Source: a virus. From it: DNA of 39,638 nt. A program made the position numbers and the translations under genes. This document shows, one piece after another, positions 33,351-39,638 of this stretch (positions are counted from its first letter, which is position 1; every line of letters starts with the position of its first letter). The notes below the pieces were generated by a model that was given only the letters and a program-made list of their open reading frames with translations, searched no databases and was not told the DNA's origin. The DNA is taken from the IMG/VR virus record IMGVR_UViG_3300048925_000595, positions 1 to 39,638 of that record; one strand, 5' to 3'.

Positions 33351-34501
33351 TTACGGATATGACCATCGGCGCCGGTGCGCAGTTTGCACCGGATTTCACG
33401 GTGACCGTCGGCGGCAAAGACATCACGCAGGACGTCAGCAACCGGCTGATTTCGCTGACGCTCACGGATAACCGCGGCTTTGAAGCTGACCAGCTCGACA
33501 TCGAGCTAAGCGACACCGACGGCCTGCTGGACATGCCGCCACGCGGTGCGGTGATTAATATCGCGCTGGGCTGGAAAGGCCAGGCGCTGACGAACAAAGG
33601 CGACTTTACCGTGGATGAGGTGGAGCACCGAGGAACGCCGGACACGCTGACCATTCGCGCGCGCAGTGCGGACTATCGCGGCAGCCTGAATTCCCGCCGC
33701 GACAACTCTTATCACGACACGACGTTGGAGGCGGTGGTGTCTGCCGTCGCAGCGCGCAATAACCTCAAGCCCGCCATCGCCGAGCCGTTCAGGGGCGTGA
33801 AGGTGTCGCACATCGACCAGACGCAGGAAACGGACGCGAAGTTTATTACCCGCCTGGCGGAGCTGAACGGCGCAGTTGTTGCCATCAAGGCCGGTAATCT
33901 GCTGTTTATCAAACCAGGCGCGGCTAAGACGGCCAGCGGGAAGCCTATCCCGCAGATGACGATTGTCCGCAGCGACGGCGACGGGCACACGTTTAATATT
34001 GCTGACCGTGGGGCGTATACCGGCGTGTCGGCAAGCTGGCTGCATACCAAAGACCCTAAGCCTAAAAAAGTGAAGGTGCAGCGGAAACCGAAAGTGCAAT
34101 ACCTGCGCGCACTGCAACACCCGAAAGCAAAGAAGACCAGCGCGAAAGTGCAGAAAACGCCAGAAGCGAAGGAAGGGGATTACCTGGCGGGCAGTGATGA
34201 AAACGTGTTTGCACTCACCACCATCTACGCCACGCAGAAAGCGGCCATGCGGGCAGCACAGGCAAAGTGGGACAAACTCCAGCGCGGTGTTGCCGAGTTC
34301 TCGATCTCCCTGGCTCGCGGGCGGGCTGATTTATTTCCTGAGACGCCGGTGGCCGTGTCCGGATTTAAATCCGTGATCGACGCGCAGCCGTGGATAATCA
34401 GCAAGGTGACACACAGCCTGGGCGGCAGTGGCTTTGTGACGGCGCTGAATCTGGAGGTATTGCTGTCGGATGTGAGTTATGAGGCGACGGAAAACAACTA
34501 A
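33347..34501 (+). CDS. D: Tail hub protein gpD
   Basis: A 384-residue P2 D-type hub protein (P2 is 387), from GTG 33347. Conserved segments: LTDNRGFEADQLDIELSDTD, FTVDEVEHRGTPDTLTIRAR, and AMRAAQAKWDKLQRGVAEFS. It closes the tail operon. A convergent fosA gene ends 16 bp behind it. Confidence 0.97.
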   Translation: MITDMTIGAGAQFAPDFTVTVGGKDITQDVSNRLISLTLTDNRGFEADQLDIELSDTDGLLDMPPRGAVINIALGWKGQALTNKGDFTVDEVEHRGTPDTLTIRARSADYRGSLNSRRDNSYHDTTLEAVVSAVAARNNLKPAIAEPFRGVKVSHIDQTQETDAKFITRLAELNGAVVAIKAGNLLFIKPGAAKTASGKPIPQMTIVRSDGDGHTFNIADRGAYTGVSASWLHTKDPKPKKVKVQRKPKVQYLRALQHPKAKKTSAKVQKTPEAKEGDYLAGSDENVFALTTIYATQKAAMRAAQAKWDKLQRGVAEFSISLARGRADLFPETPVAVSGFKSVIDAQPWIISKVTHSLGGSGFVTALNLEVLLSDVSYEATENN

Positions 34502-34516
34502 CCTGAGCCACTCACA

Positions 34517-34918
34517 TCAGAAGAATTCCATTTCATCGTATGGACTTATTTTGCAGGAACGGAGCCGGCTTTCAAGATCACCACAATGAACCTCTAACTG
34601 ATGGCCATCGGGATCGAGAAAGTAAATTGACTCCCCTTCACTCTTATTGGTTTTCCACTCGATAGCACCGGCATGCTGTATTTTCTCTCGAAATGACGGC
34701 ATGTCGGCTGATTCGATAGTAAAGGCGTAATGAGTGTAATCCGCCTTAGGGTCTATGGAAGTGTCTAAGGATAAACATAACCACAGGTCACCAAGTGACA
34801 GGTAAGCCCCTCTCGCCCATTTAGCCCGAGGCGTAAAACCAAGAACATCTACATAGAAACTAAAACTGAGCGGTAAATGACTGACCGCGAGAGTGAGGTG
34901 ATTCAATCCGGACAGCAT
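34517..34918 (-). CDS. fosA: FosA-type fosfomycin glutathione transferase
   Basis: A 133-residue enzyme of the vicinal-oxygen-chelate superfamily that adds glutathione to fosfomycin. Metal ligands are in place: H7 (GLNHLTLAV), H63 (DYTHYAF) and E109 (HQLEVH). Further FosA features are T9, W46, the KSEGES potassium loop (92-97), Y99 and R118. It begins like known FosA proteins (MLSGLNHLTLAVS) but is diverged in the middle. It stands between D and ogr, reading left, so it is a cargo gene in the prophage. Activity on fosfomycin is predicted, not shown. Confidence 0.88.
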   Translation of the reverse strand: MLSGLNHLTLAVSHLPLSFSFYVDVLGFTPRAKWARGAYLSLGDLWLCLSLDTSIDPKADYTHYAFTIESADMPSFREKIQHAGAIEWKTNKSEGESIYFLDPDGHQLEVHCGDLESRLRSCKISPYDEMEFF

Positions 34919-35058
34919 AACACCCCTTTTGATTTGATTGAGTTATCTTGAATTACCAAGATTTTGAATAGTGTAAATCACTGTAATTTAAGATGTATGC
35001 TGAACGCGATAACATACAATGACCGCATCTGATTAAAAGTGATTACATGGTGATTGTT

Positions 35059-35280
35059 ATGATGCACTGCCCTAAATGCCAGCACGCAGCACACGCCCGT
35101 TCAAGCCGTTATCTGAGCATCAATACCAAAGAACGCTATCACCAGTGTCAGAACATCAATTGCAGTTGTACGTTCAAAACGCATGAATCCATTGCGGACA
35201 TTATTGTTGAACCTGGCACCGTTCATGCTGTTCAGTTGCATCCGGATAAACATCAGCAACAATCTTTGCAGATGCATTAA
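35059..35280 (+). CDS. ogr: Late transcription activator Ogr
   Basis: A 73-residue Ogr/Delta-family activator (P2 Ogr 72). Zinc ligands C4, C7, C30 and C35 form C-x2-C-x22-C-x4-C, and the conserved HCPKCQHAAHARSSRY and ERYHQCQN segments are present. It switches on the late promoters via the RNA polymerase alpha subunit. The ATG at 35059 (MMHCPKC) fits the family length; an upstream ATG at 35047 is possible. Confidence 0.95.
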   Translation: MMHCPKCQHAAHARSSRYLSINTKERYHQCQNINCSCTFKTHESIADIIVEPGTVHAVQLHPDKHQQQSLQMH

Positions 35281-35286
35281 AACAAG

Positions 35287-35310
35287 AAACCCGCCAATGG
35301 CGGGTTTTTT
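35287..35310. terminator. Terminator after ogr
   Basis: AAACCCGCC-AAT-GGCGGGTTT hairpin followed by T residues, 6 bp after the ogr stop. Its A-rich left side makes it usable from both directions, serving also the convergent gene at 35322. Confidence 0.9.
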
Positions 35311-35321
35311 AACATTCATGA

Positions 35322-35687
35322 TCACCAACTAAGTTGCTCACCGCTGGCTTTCAGATTTTGTTTGTACATCATATCCAGAGTCGCGTAAGTGCACATATTA
35401 ACCGCACCTTCACAATAATCCCCGATAACCTTATCTAATATTCCTTTATTTTTGGCTTTGGTCAGATTTTTAAAAGCGGTCAGATTTTGCTTTTCCATCA
35501 TACGAAGCGTTGTTGGTTGGCACATATTAACGGCACCATCACAGTAATCAGCCTTCACCCTCGCCTTGATGTATTCAATTACTTCTTGTTTTTGCGCTTC
35601 GGAACCATCGAATTCCATAGGGTTGACAAATGCAGCACTCACGGCAAACGGAAGCACTAAAGCAGCAAATCCCAGAACAAACTTCAT
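35322..35687 (-). CDS. Secreted small protein with duplicated YCxGAVNMC motif
   Basis: A 121-residue protein, start at ATG 35687 because AAGGA stands 7 bases before it. A signal peptide is clear (MKFVLGFAALVLPFAVSA, cleavage probably before AFVNP). The mature part has two repeats: YCDGAVNMCQPTTLRMMEKQNLTA and YCEGAVNMCTYATLDMMYKQ, each with a Cys pair likely to be disulfide-bonded. I do not recognise a family. It sits between ogr and int reading left; an expressed lysogenic (moron) gene is likely. Confidence 0.8.
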   Translation of the reverse strand: MKFVLGFAALVLPFAVSAAFVNPMEFDGSEAQKQEVIEYIKARVKADYCDGAVNMCQPTTLRMMEKQNLTAFKNLTKAKNKGILDKVIGDYCEGAVNMCTYATLDMMYKQNLKASGEQLSW

Positions 35688-35849
35688 CATTAAGTCCTTA
35701 TAGTGAAAGCAAACTGTTAAGACTAATCTTAACAACCTGACATTAAAATTTCACCGTTTCCGCCGAAACCTTTCCAAAGATATTTGCTTAGACAAACCAA
35801 TCGGTTGCTACCCTTGCATGTATACGACTGACTAAATCAAACATTTACA

Positions 35850-35865
35850 CTGGTTTTATATACAG
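35850..35865. promoter_or_regulatory. Near-consensus LexA box before int
   Basis: On the minus strand the site reads CTGTATATAAAACCAG, flanked by TA, one base from the umuDC-type box and with the CCAG arm seen in the dinI box. It lies 32 bp before the int ATG and could place int under SOS control. Confidence 0.6.
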
Positions 35866-35896
35866 TAAAATTCACATTCTCAAAAAGGAGGATGTG

Positions 35897-36922
35897 ATGA
35901 GTGTAAGAAAACTGTCTACAGGCAAATGGTTATGTGAGTGCTACCCGAACGGACGCGAGGGCAAGCGATGCCGCAGGCAGTTTGATTCCAAGGGTGAAGC
36001 TGTTTCTTTTGAAACTTACACCATGGAACAGGCGAAAAACAAACCCTGGCTGGGTGAGAAGGAAGACCGGCGGAAGCTGAGCGAACTGGTCGATCTCTGG
36101 TACAGCCTGCACGGCTGTTCTCTGAATGATAAAAAGGGACGGTTGGGAAAACTGAAGATTATCAGCGCGGGAATGGGTGACCCGATCGCCAGCACAATCA
36201 CACCAAAGGACTGGGCGCACTATCGTGATCAGCGGCTGCGCGGCGAGATTGATAATGGCTACAGTACCAGTCTGGCGACTCGTAAAGTTTCCACCGGCAC
36301 GGTGAACTGTGAGCATGCTTTTCTGCGGGCGGTGTTCAATGAGCTGAAACGCCTGGGGGAATGGTCGTTACCTAACCCGCTGGAAAATATCCGCGAGTTT
36401 GATCAGCCGGAACGTGAAATGGCATGGCTGACTCAGGAACAAATCCTGAGACTCATGTCGGCATGTGAACAGCATGGAAATGACGAATTAACGCTTATTG
36501 TTAAAGTCTGCCTTTCGACCGGCGCACGCTGGAACGAGGCGGCAAAAATCAAAAGCTCGCAAATCTCCCCGTATAAACTCACCTTCATCAATACCAAAGG
36601 AAAAAAGAACCGTACTATTCCCCTTTCCCGCCCTTTATATGACGAACTGATCGCCCGTAAAGGTGCGCCCTTCTCGCCCTGCTATAAACAGTTCTATCGG
36701 GTGATCCGGCTGGCCGGTATCGAGCTGCCGGAAGGACAGATGACGCACGTTCTGCGACATACGTTCGCCAGTCATTTCATGATGGCCGGTGGCAATATCA
36801 TCGTGCTGCAACGCATCCTCGGGCACTCAGATATCCGCGTCACGATGCGCTATGCGCATTTCGCTCCCGATCACCTGGAAGACGCTATTCACCTGAATCC
36901 GCTGGCTCAAATTGCAGTTTGA
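35897..36922 (+). CDS. int: P2-type tyrosine integrase
   Basis: A 341-residue tyrosine recombinase (P2 Int 337). N-terminal arm-binding part (RKLSTGKWLCECYPNGREG), then core and catalytic domain: Arg in STGARWNEAAK, HVLRHTF (His-x-x-Arg), GHSD and the nucleophile Tyr in MRYAHF. Start at ATG 35897, 5 bases after a strong AAGGAGG. It reads rightward, toward attR, with a three-gene cassette between it and the attachment site. In P2 int reads leftward beside the repressor, so the module is relocated here. Confidence 0.96.
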   Translation: MSVRKLSTGKWLCECYPNGREGKRCRRQFDSKGEAVSFETYTMEQAKNKPWLGEKEDRRKLSELVDLWYSLHGCSLNDKKGRLGKLKIISAGMGDPIASTITPKDWAHYRDQRLRGEIDNGYSTSLATRKVSTGTVNCEHAFLRAVFNELKRLGEWSLPNPLENIREFDQPEREMAWLTQEQILRLMSACEQHGNDELTLIVKVCLSTGARWNEAAKIKSSQISPYKLTFINTKGKKNRTIPLSRPLYDELIARKGAPFSPCYKQFYRVIRLAGIELPEGQMTHVLRHTFASHFMMAGGNIIVLQRILGHSDIRVTMRYAHFAPDHLEDAIHLNPLAQIAV

Positions 36923-36937
36923 AATATATTTAAGCTA

Positions 36938-37483
36938 TTAATGAGTTTGTAGACCTTGCGGGGTTTCATTAAGCTCAGCTACAAATTGTTCCAAGGTTTG
37001 CGCTTCGCCTAAAGGTGGGTATTTTGCGTCAAAGATTTCAAAAGCATGAGTGATTAGATTCATTGCTGCATTTAAGCATAATTGACTATGAATCGCTTGC
37101 TCGCTCATAGAGATAGCGCCAACATTTTCACAATTTAAAGTTGCATAATTACTTAAATCCTCAAGGTAAATGTCTTCAATATCAATACCTCTTCTTTTGA
37201 GAACTTTAATAAATTCATATGATTGGCCAATTTTTGACATGATAACCATTGTATAGTGTTGGACATTTTGATGTGTCTTACCACCAGATAACCAGTATGC
37301 AATGCTCACATCAGATGTCTCATTCACTATTTTTATAAGGCTGTCGATTGCCGTTTTACTCTCAGACCGTGTTGCCATCCGTTTGGCGTTTCGATAAACA
37401 ACTTTCCAGCCGATAAAAACTAGCAGAAAGCTGCAAAGGCTAATAATCCAAGCATAATCCTTCATTGCTGCAACATCTTCCAT
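36938..37483 (-). CDS. Membrane-anchored protein of GHKL/STAS cassette
   Basis: A 181-residue protein with one N-terminal membrane helix (WIISLCSFLLVFIGWKVVY, about 12-30) and a helical cytoplasmic domain of about 150 residues containing many His and Gln residues. No family is recognised. It is the third gene of a tight leftward operon: its ATG follows the stop of the STAS-like gene with no gap. The layout suggests an output protein at the membrane controlled by the two upstream proteins. It ends 15 bp from the convergent int. Confidence 0.78.
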   Translation of the reverse strand: MEDVAAMKDYAWIISLCSFLLVFIGWKVVYRNAKRMATRSESKTAIDSLIKIVNETSDVSIAYWLSGGKTHQNVQHYTMVIMSKIGQSYEFIKVLKRRGIDIEDIYLEDLSNYATLNCENVGAISMSEQAIHSQLCLNAAMNLITHAFEIFDAKYPPLGEAQTLEQFVAELNETPQGLQTH

Positions 37484-37819
37484 CTACTCAGTTACCTTCT
37501 TAGGCTCAGCTTCCAATATGAATTTTTTGATTTGGTTTTGATAAATAGGCAGTTTTGTCTGAATTTTCAATCTGTTAAGAACATCTTTTTTATCAACACC
37601 TTCGACGCGGACTAATCCCCCGAAAGCCTCTTCTAAAAAAGATGAACCAATGCCTAGTGCAACACCGGTAAAATCCACGATGATATCTTCATCATCATGT
37701 TTTAAAAATTCAGGTAAAAGGATTTCCTTTCTGAAGCGCTCTGCACTGTTCGGCCCATCGGAAGGAAATCGTCCAAAAGGTGTAGCAGAAAATTTTTTAG
37801 CTATTGATATATATGACAT
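37484..37819 (-). CDS. STAS-like DUF4325-type protein
   Basis: A 111-residue protein fitting the STAS-like DUF4325 family: FGRFPSDGPNSAERFRKEIL, then DIIVDFTGVALGIGSSFLEE, which is the strand-helix core of a STAS fold. STAS proteins commonly bind GHKL kinases and are switched by phosphorylation of a Ser or Thr; S59 or nearby is a candidate. ATG 37819 with AGAGGG upstream is preferred to TTG 37825. It begins 2 bases after the ATPase gene and ends flush with the membrane protein gene. Confidence 0.82.
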   Translation of the reverse strand: MSYISIAKKFSATPFGRFPSDGPNSAERFRKEILLPEFLKHDDEDIIVDFTGVALGIGSSFLEEAFGGLVRVEGVDKKDVLNRLKIQTKLPIYQNQIKKFILEAEPKKVTE

Positions 37820-37821
37820 AG

Positions 37822-38760
37822 TCAATCCCTCTTAGGTACTAAAGACCACTGAACAATTGTGCCCTGGATTCTTGCTGGTAAATATTCTGATACCGGTGCA
37901 TATCCTGCGCTAGTTCCTGGTTCATAACGATAAAGTGCGCGTCCTGTAAATACAAGTAGCCGCTCATTTTGAGTGCATCCTGAACCGATAGGCCTCTTAA
38001 TGTCCTCCGATCCATTACCTCTCCCTGGAGCATGAAAACGAGAACACCCACTAGTTAAGGCCTTTTCTACGCTACTTAGTTCCGCAAAAAGATTCTCATC
38101 GGAAGTAAGGTCCTTATTTGCATAGGAATTACCTATTCCAATACCTAAGTCACATATAATAAAGACTACCCGATCATTAACTTCATCGAACCAAGCACAC
38201 TGCCACCATCGCTTCCCCCCCAAAAACTCCAAAGAACTTTGTGAACGAGAATCTTCATATGCATGGTTTCGTACATTTAGCATCGCTTCATTGATTCCCA
38301 TAGCGAGAAAAAGTACTTGCTCTTCTGTAAACAAAGCTTTCTCGGCTAGCATGTTTACAGTTTTAACTAAAGCCTGCTCCGGATCGACTGATGACTGGAA
38401 ATATCTCTTTTCGTTAACCAGTGCTTCTAATTTTTCAGAACTATTAGCTAAAAGGGCTTTTCCTAAACCCGTGCTAACAATCCATCTGTAACCTTGTGGG
38501 TTTGTGCTTTTTTTAGGGAGAGAAATTCTAATCAAAAGTGAATCTCCCATTAAGAATTGCGCTCGATTAAGCACTGCGAACAAAAGCACTGAAGCGGCAG
38601 CGCTAGCAAAAGTCACCTCACTCAGGTCAACCTTAACGTTTAACCCCTGTGTATAGATAACCCTGTCAATTTCTCGGATGAAACTTAGCGTCTCAAATCG
38701 AAGCTTAGCTTGATAGATGCATAGTTGCGGTGGAGCTTTTAAAGGAACAATGTTTACCAC
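37822..38760 (-). CDS. GHKL-type ATPase with N-terminal STAS-like region
   Basis: A 312-residue protein, first of the leftward cassette, from GTG 38760 with GAGG 5 bases upstream. Residues about 1-100 look STAS-like (VKVDLSEVTFASAAASVLLF). The C-terminal part is a histidine-kinase-type ATPase: N box with E158 and N162 (GINEAMLNVRNHAYED), G1 box D204-x-G-x-G (CDLGIGI), G2 box GRGNGSEDI (246-254). No dimerisation helix or phospho-His is visible, so it looks like an anti-sigma-type (RsbW-like) Ser/Thr kinase or ATP switch. Paired with a DUF4325 protein, it forms a partner-switching module. Confidence 0.86.
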   Translation of the reverse strand: MVNIVPLKAPPQLCIYQAKLRFETLSFIREIDRVIYTQGLNVKVDLSEVTFASAAASVLLFAVLNRAQFLMGDSLLIRISLPKKSTNPQGYRWIVSTGLGKALLANSSEKLEALVNEKRYFQSSVDPEQALVKTVNMLAEKALFTEEQVLFLAMGINEAMLNVRNHAYEDSRSQSSLEFLGGKRWWQCAWFDEVNDRVVFIICDLGIGIGNSYANKDLTSDENLFAELSSVEKALTSGCSRFHAPGRGNGSEDIKRPIGSGCTQNERLLVFTGRALYRYEPGTSAGYAPVSEYLPARIQGTIVQWSLVPKRD

Positions 38761-39056
38761 TCAAACCTCACAGACATTTTTTGAGCCAATCTTTTGAATA
38801 CTATAGCAAAAAAATGCATTTACATCTAAAACAAACCCAGAATAGCAGGAACTTACATACTCTCAAGAAGGATATGTTGTGCCAGTAGTAAATAGTATAG
38901 TTTTCAAATTACCCCCTACATCGGCCCATATGGGATAGAGCGAATATACCATGGCGACAAAGTGGCGGCAGAAAGTCCAAATGAGTAGCATTGAAGGTAA
39001 CAGGAAGTGATGTAAGTGATTGTTTTAACGATAAGTTATTGAATTAAGAAATGTTC
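38761..39056. promoter_or_regulatory. Cassette leader and attR arm region
   Basis: This 296-bp AT-rich stretch holds the upstream region of the leftward GHKL cassette, an isolated GTTGTGCCA (38876-38884) like the late control sites but without their right half, and the arm-like element at 38951-38970. No open reading frame of note is present. Confidence 0.5.
38951..38970 (+). promoter_or_regulatory. Putative integrase arm-type site, attR side
   Basis: ATGGCGACAAAGTGGCGGCA, matching the attL-side element at 833-852 in 17 of 20 positions and same orientation. It lies about 85 bp from the attR core. Confidence 0.5.
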
Positions 39057-39074
39057 AAAAAAAAGACCGAATAC
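39057..39074. other. attR core: right copy of 18-bp attachment repeat
   Basis: Identical to 777-794. It forms the 3' arm and U-tract of the SdsR terminator on the minus strand. The host sequence continues to the right with the rest of sdsR, so integration leaves this RNA gene whole. Confidence 0.92.
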
Positions 39075-39160
39075 GATTCCTATATTCGGTCTAGGGAAAT
39101 GGCTCTTGGGAGAGAGCCGTGCGCTAAAAGTTGGCATTAATGCAGGCGGTTAAGCCGTAC
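39057..39160 (-). ncRNA. sdsR: SdsR (RyeB) small RNA
   Basis: On the minus strand this reads through CTGCATTAATGCCAACTTTT, the segment AGCGCACGGCTCTCTCCCAA, CATTTCCCTAGACCGAATA and a terminator hairpin ending in GTATTCGGTC plus U-tract, which matches E. coli SdsR as I recall it. The length of about 104 nt also fits. SdsR is a stationary-phase, sigma-S-dependent, Hfq-bound RNA. Only the 5' about 18 bases differ from E. coli. TACTCT lies 8 bases before the 5' end as a likely -10. The last 18 bases come from the phage attachment core. The antisense RNA SraC/RyeA is expected on the other strand but not resolvable here. Confidence 0.9.
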
Positions 39161-39302
39161 AACTTAAAGAGTAGACGACAGATGACTATTTTCCACCCAG
39201 TTTGAAACATAGTGATAATAACAATGATGTATTATTTTCATTGTGTGACAACATACGCAAAACATGGGATTTACATCAGTCAGTTATCGTCGGCACGGCT
39301 GT

Positions 39303-39638
39303 TCAGCAAAGCGACTGAGCTTTGGCAATAAAAGGGGCCAGACTCATTTTTTGCCCTGGGTTCTGCGGGTCGTCCAGCCAGATTTTCTCCAGTGGCACAG
39401 CCTGAACCTGATGGTTTTTTACCTGCTCTTTCGCCACGTCATTGAGAGGATATTGCGCCAGCGTGCTGTCGTTAATCACATACAGCGCATTACCGGGACG
39501 GCATTGCAGCATGACTTCTTCACGGGTAAAGGCCCAGGCTTTGCCGTATTGCAGACGGCTGATCGTTTCCAACTGGGGTGCCGCAAAGCTGCTGGCAGAT
39601 AAGGTCAGCAGCACACAAGCTAGCAGTGTTTTCCTCAT
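39303..39638 (-). CDS. yebY: YebY-like DUF2511 periplasmic protein
   Basis: A 111-residue exported protein whose ATG is the last codon of the window. Signal peptide [20 protein letters not shown]; conserved [20 protein letters not shown] and [10 protein letters not shown] segments with two Cys match E. coli YebY. In E. coli yebY lies next to the sdsR/sraC locus, which fits this as the right host flank. Confidence 0.93.
   Translation of the reverse strand: MRKTLLACVLLTLSASSFAAPQLETISRLQYGKAWAFTREEVMLQCRPGNALYVINDSTLAQYPLNDVAKEQVKNHQVQAVPLEKIWLDDPQNPGQKMSLAPFIAKAQSLC

Noticed and set aside
39264-39602. 112-residue + strand frame opposite yebY
   Set aside because: Antisense of a gene with a clear signal peptide and family match.

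Overview
The window holds one complete P2/186-type temperate prophage (about 38.3 kb, 777-39074) with short stretches of enterobacterial chromosome on either side. The right flank carries the small RNA gene sdsR (ryeB) and yebY in the order known from E. coli and relatives, so the host is a member of the Enterobacteriaceae; the genus cannot be fixed from this much sequence. An 18-bp direct repeat (777-794 and 39057-39074) marks attL and attR. It is the 3' arm and U-tract of the SdsR terminator, so the phage sits in sdsR and rebuilds its end. The left flank has a lambda-type integrase remnant and 13 perfect copies of a 7-bp repeat.

Backbone from the left: an AT-rich retron (effector, msr-msd RNA, reverse transcriptase); a leftward CI-type repressor with two DNA-binding modules; rightward early genes (Cox/Apl-like, CII, Fil-like, small genes, replication protein A with its origin); a LexA box before a small gene placed like 186 tum; and a cos site one base from the 186 sequence as I recall it. 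Then come the late genes: Q, P, O, N, M, L (head), X, Y, K, lysB, lysC (entry and lysis), R, S, V, W, J, I, H, G, FI, FII, E/E', T, U, D (tail), then ogr and int. Three late-gene upstream regions share the 9-mer GTTGTGCCA, a likely Ogr site.

The backbone is GC-rich, while six inserted blocks are visibly AT-rich or foreign: the retron beside attL; a three-gene TIGR04255-type cassette between cos and Q; a coiled-coil membrane protein gene between S and V; a polyglutamine protein plus four-helix membrane protein pair between G and FI (the P2 Z/fun position); fosA between D and ogr; and a three-gene cassette (GHKL ATPase with STAS-like region, DUF4325-type STAS-like protein, membrane-anchored protein) between int and attR. 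P2-family phages are known to carry antiviral cargo at such places. The retron is a recognisable Eco1/Ec86-type defence system. The GHKL/STAS/membrane cassette, the TIGR04255 cassette and the polyQ/membrane pair are the best candidates for undescribed systems; their defence role is inferred from position and architecture only.

Control appears 186-like (CI, Apl/Cox, CII, Fil) with SOS input: a consensus LexA box before the 63-residue gene and a second near-consensus box before int. Compared with P2, int is flipped and lies on the other side of the attachment site.
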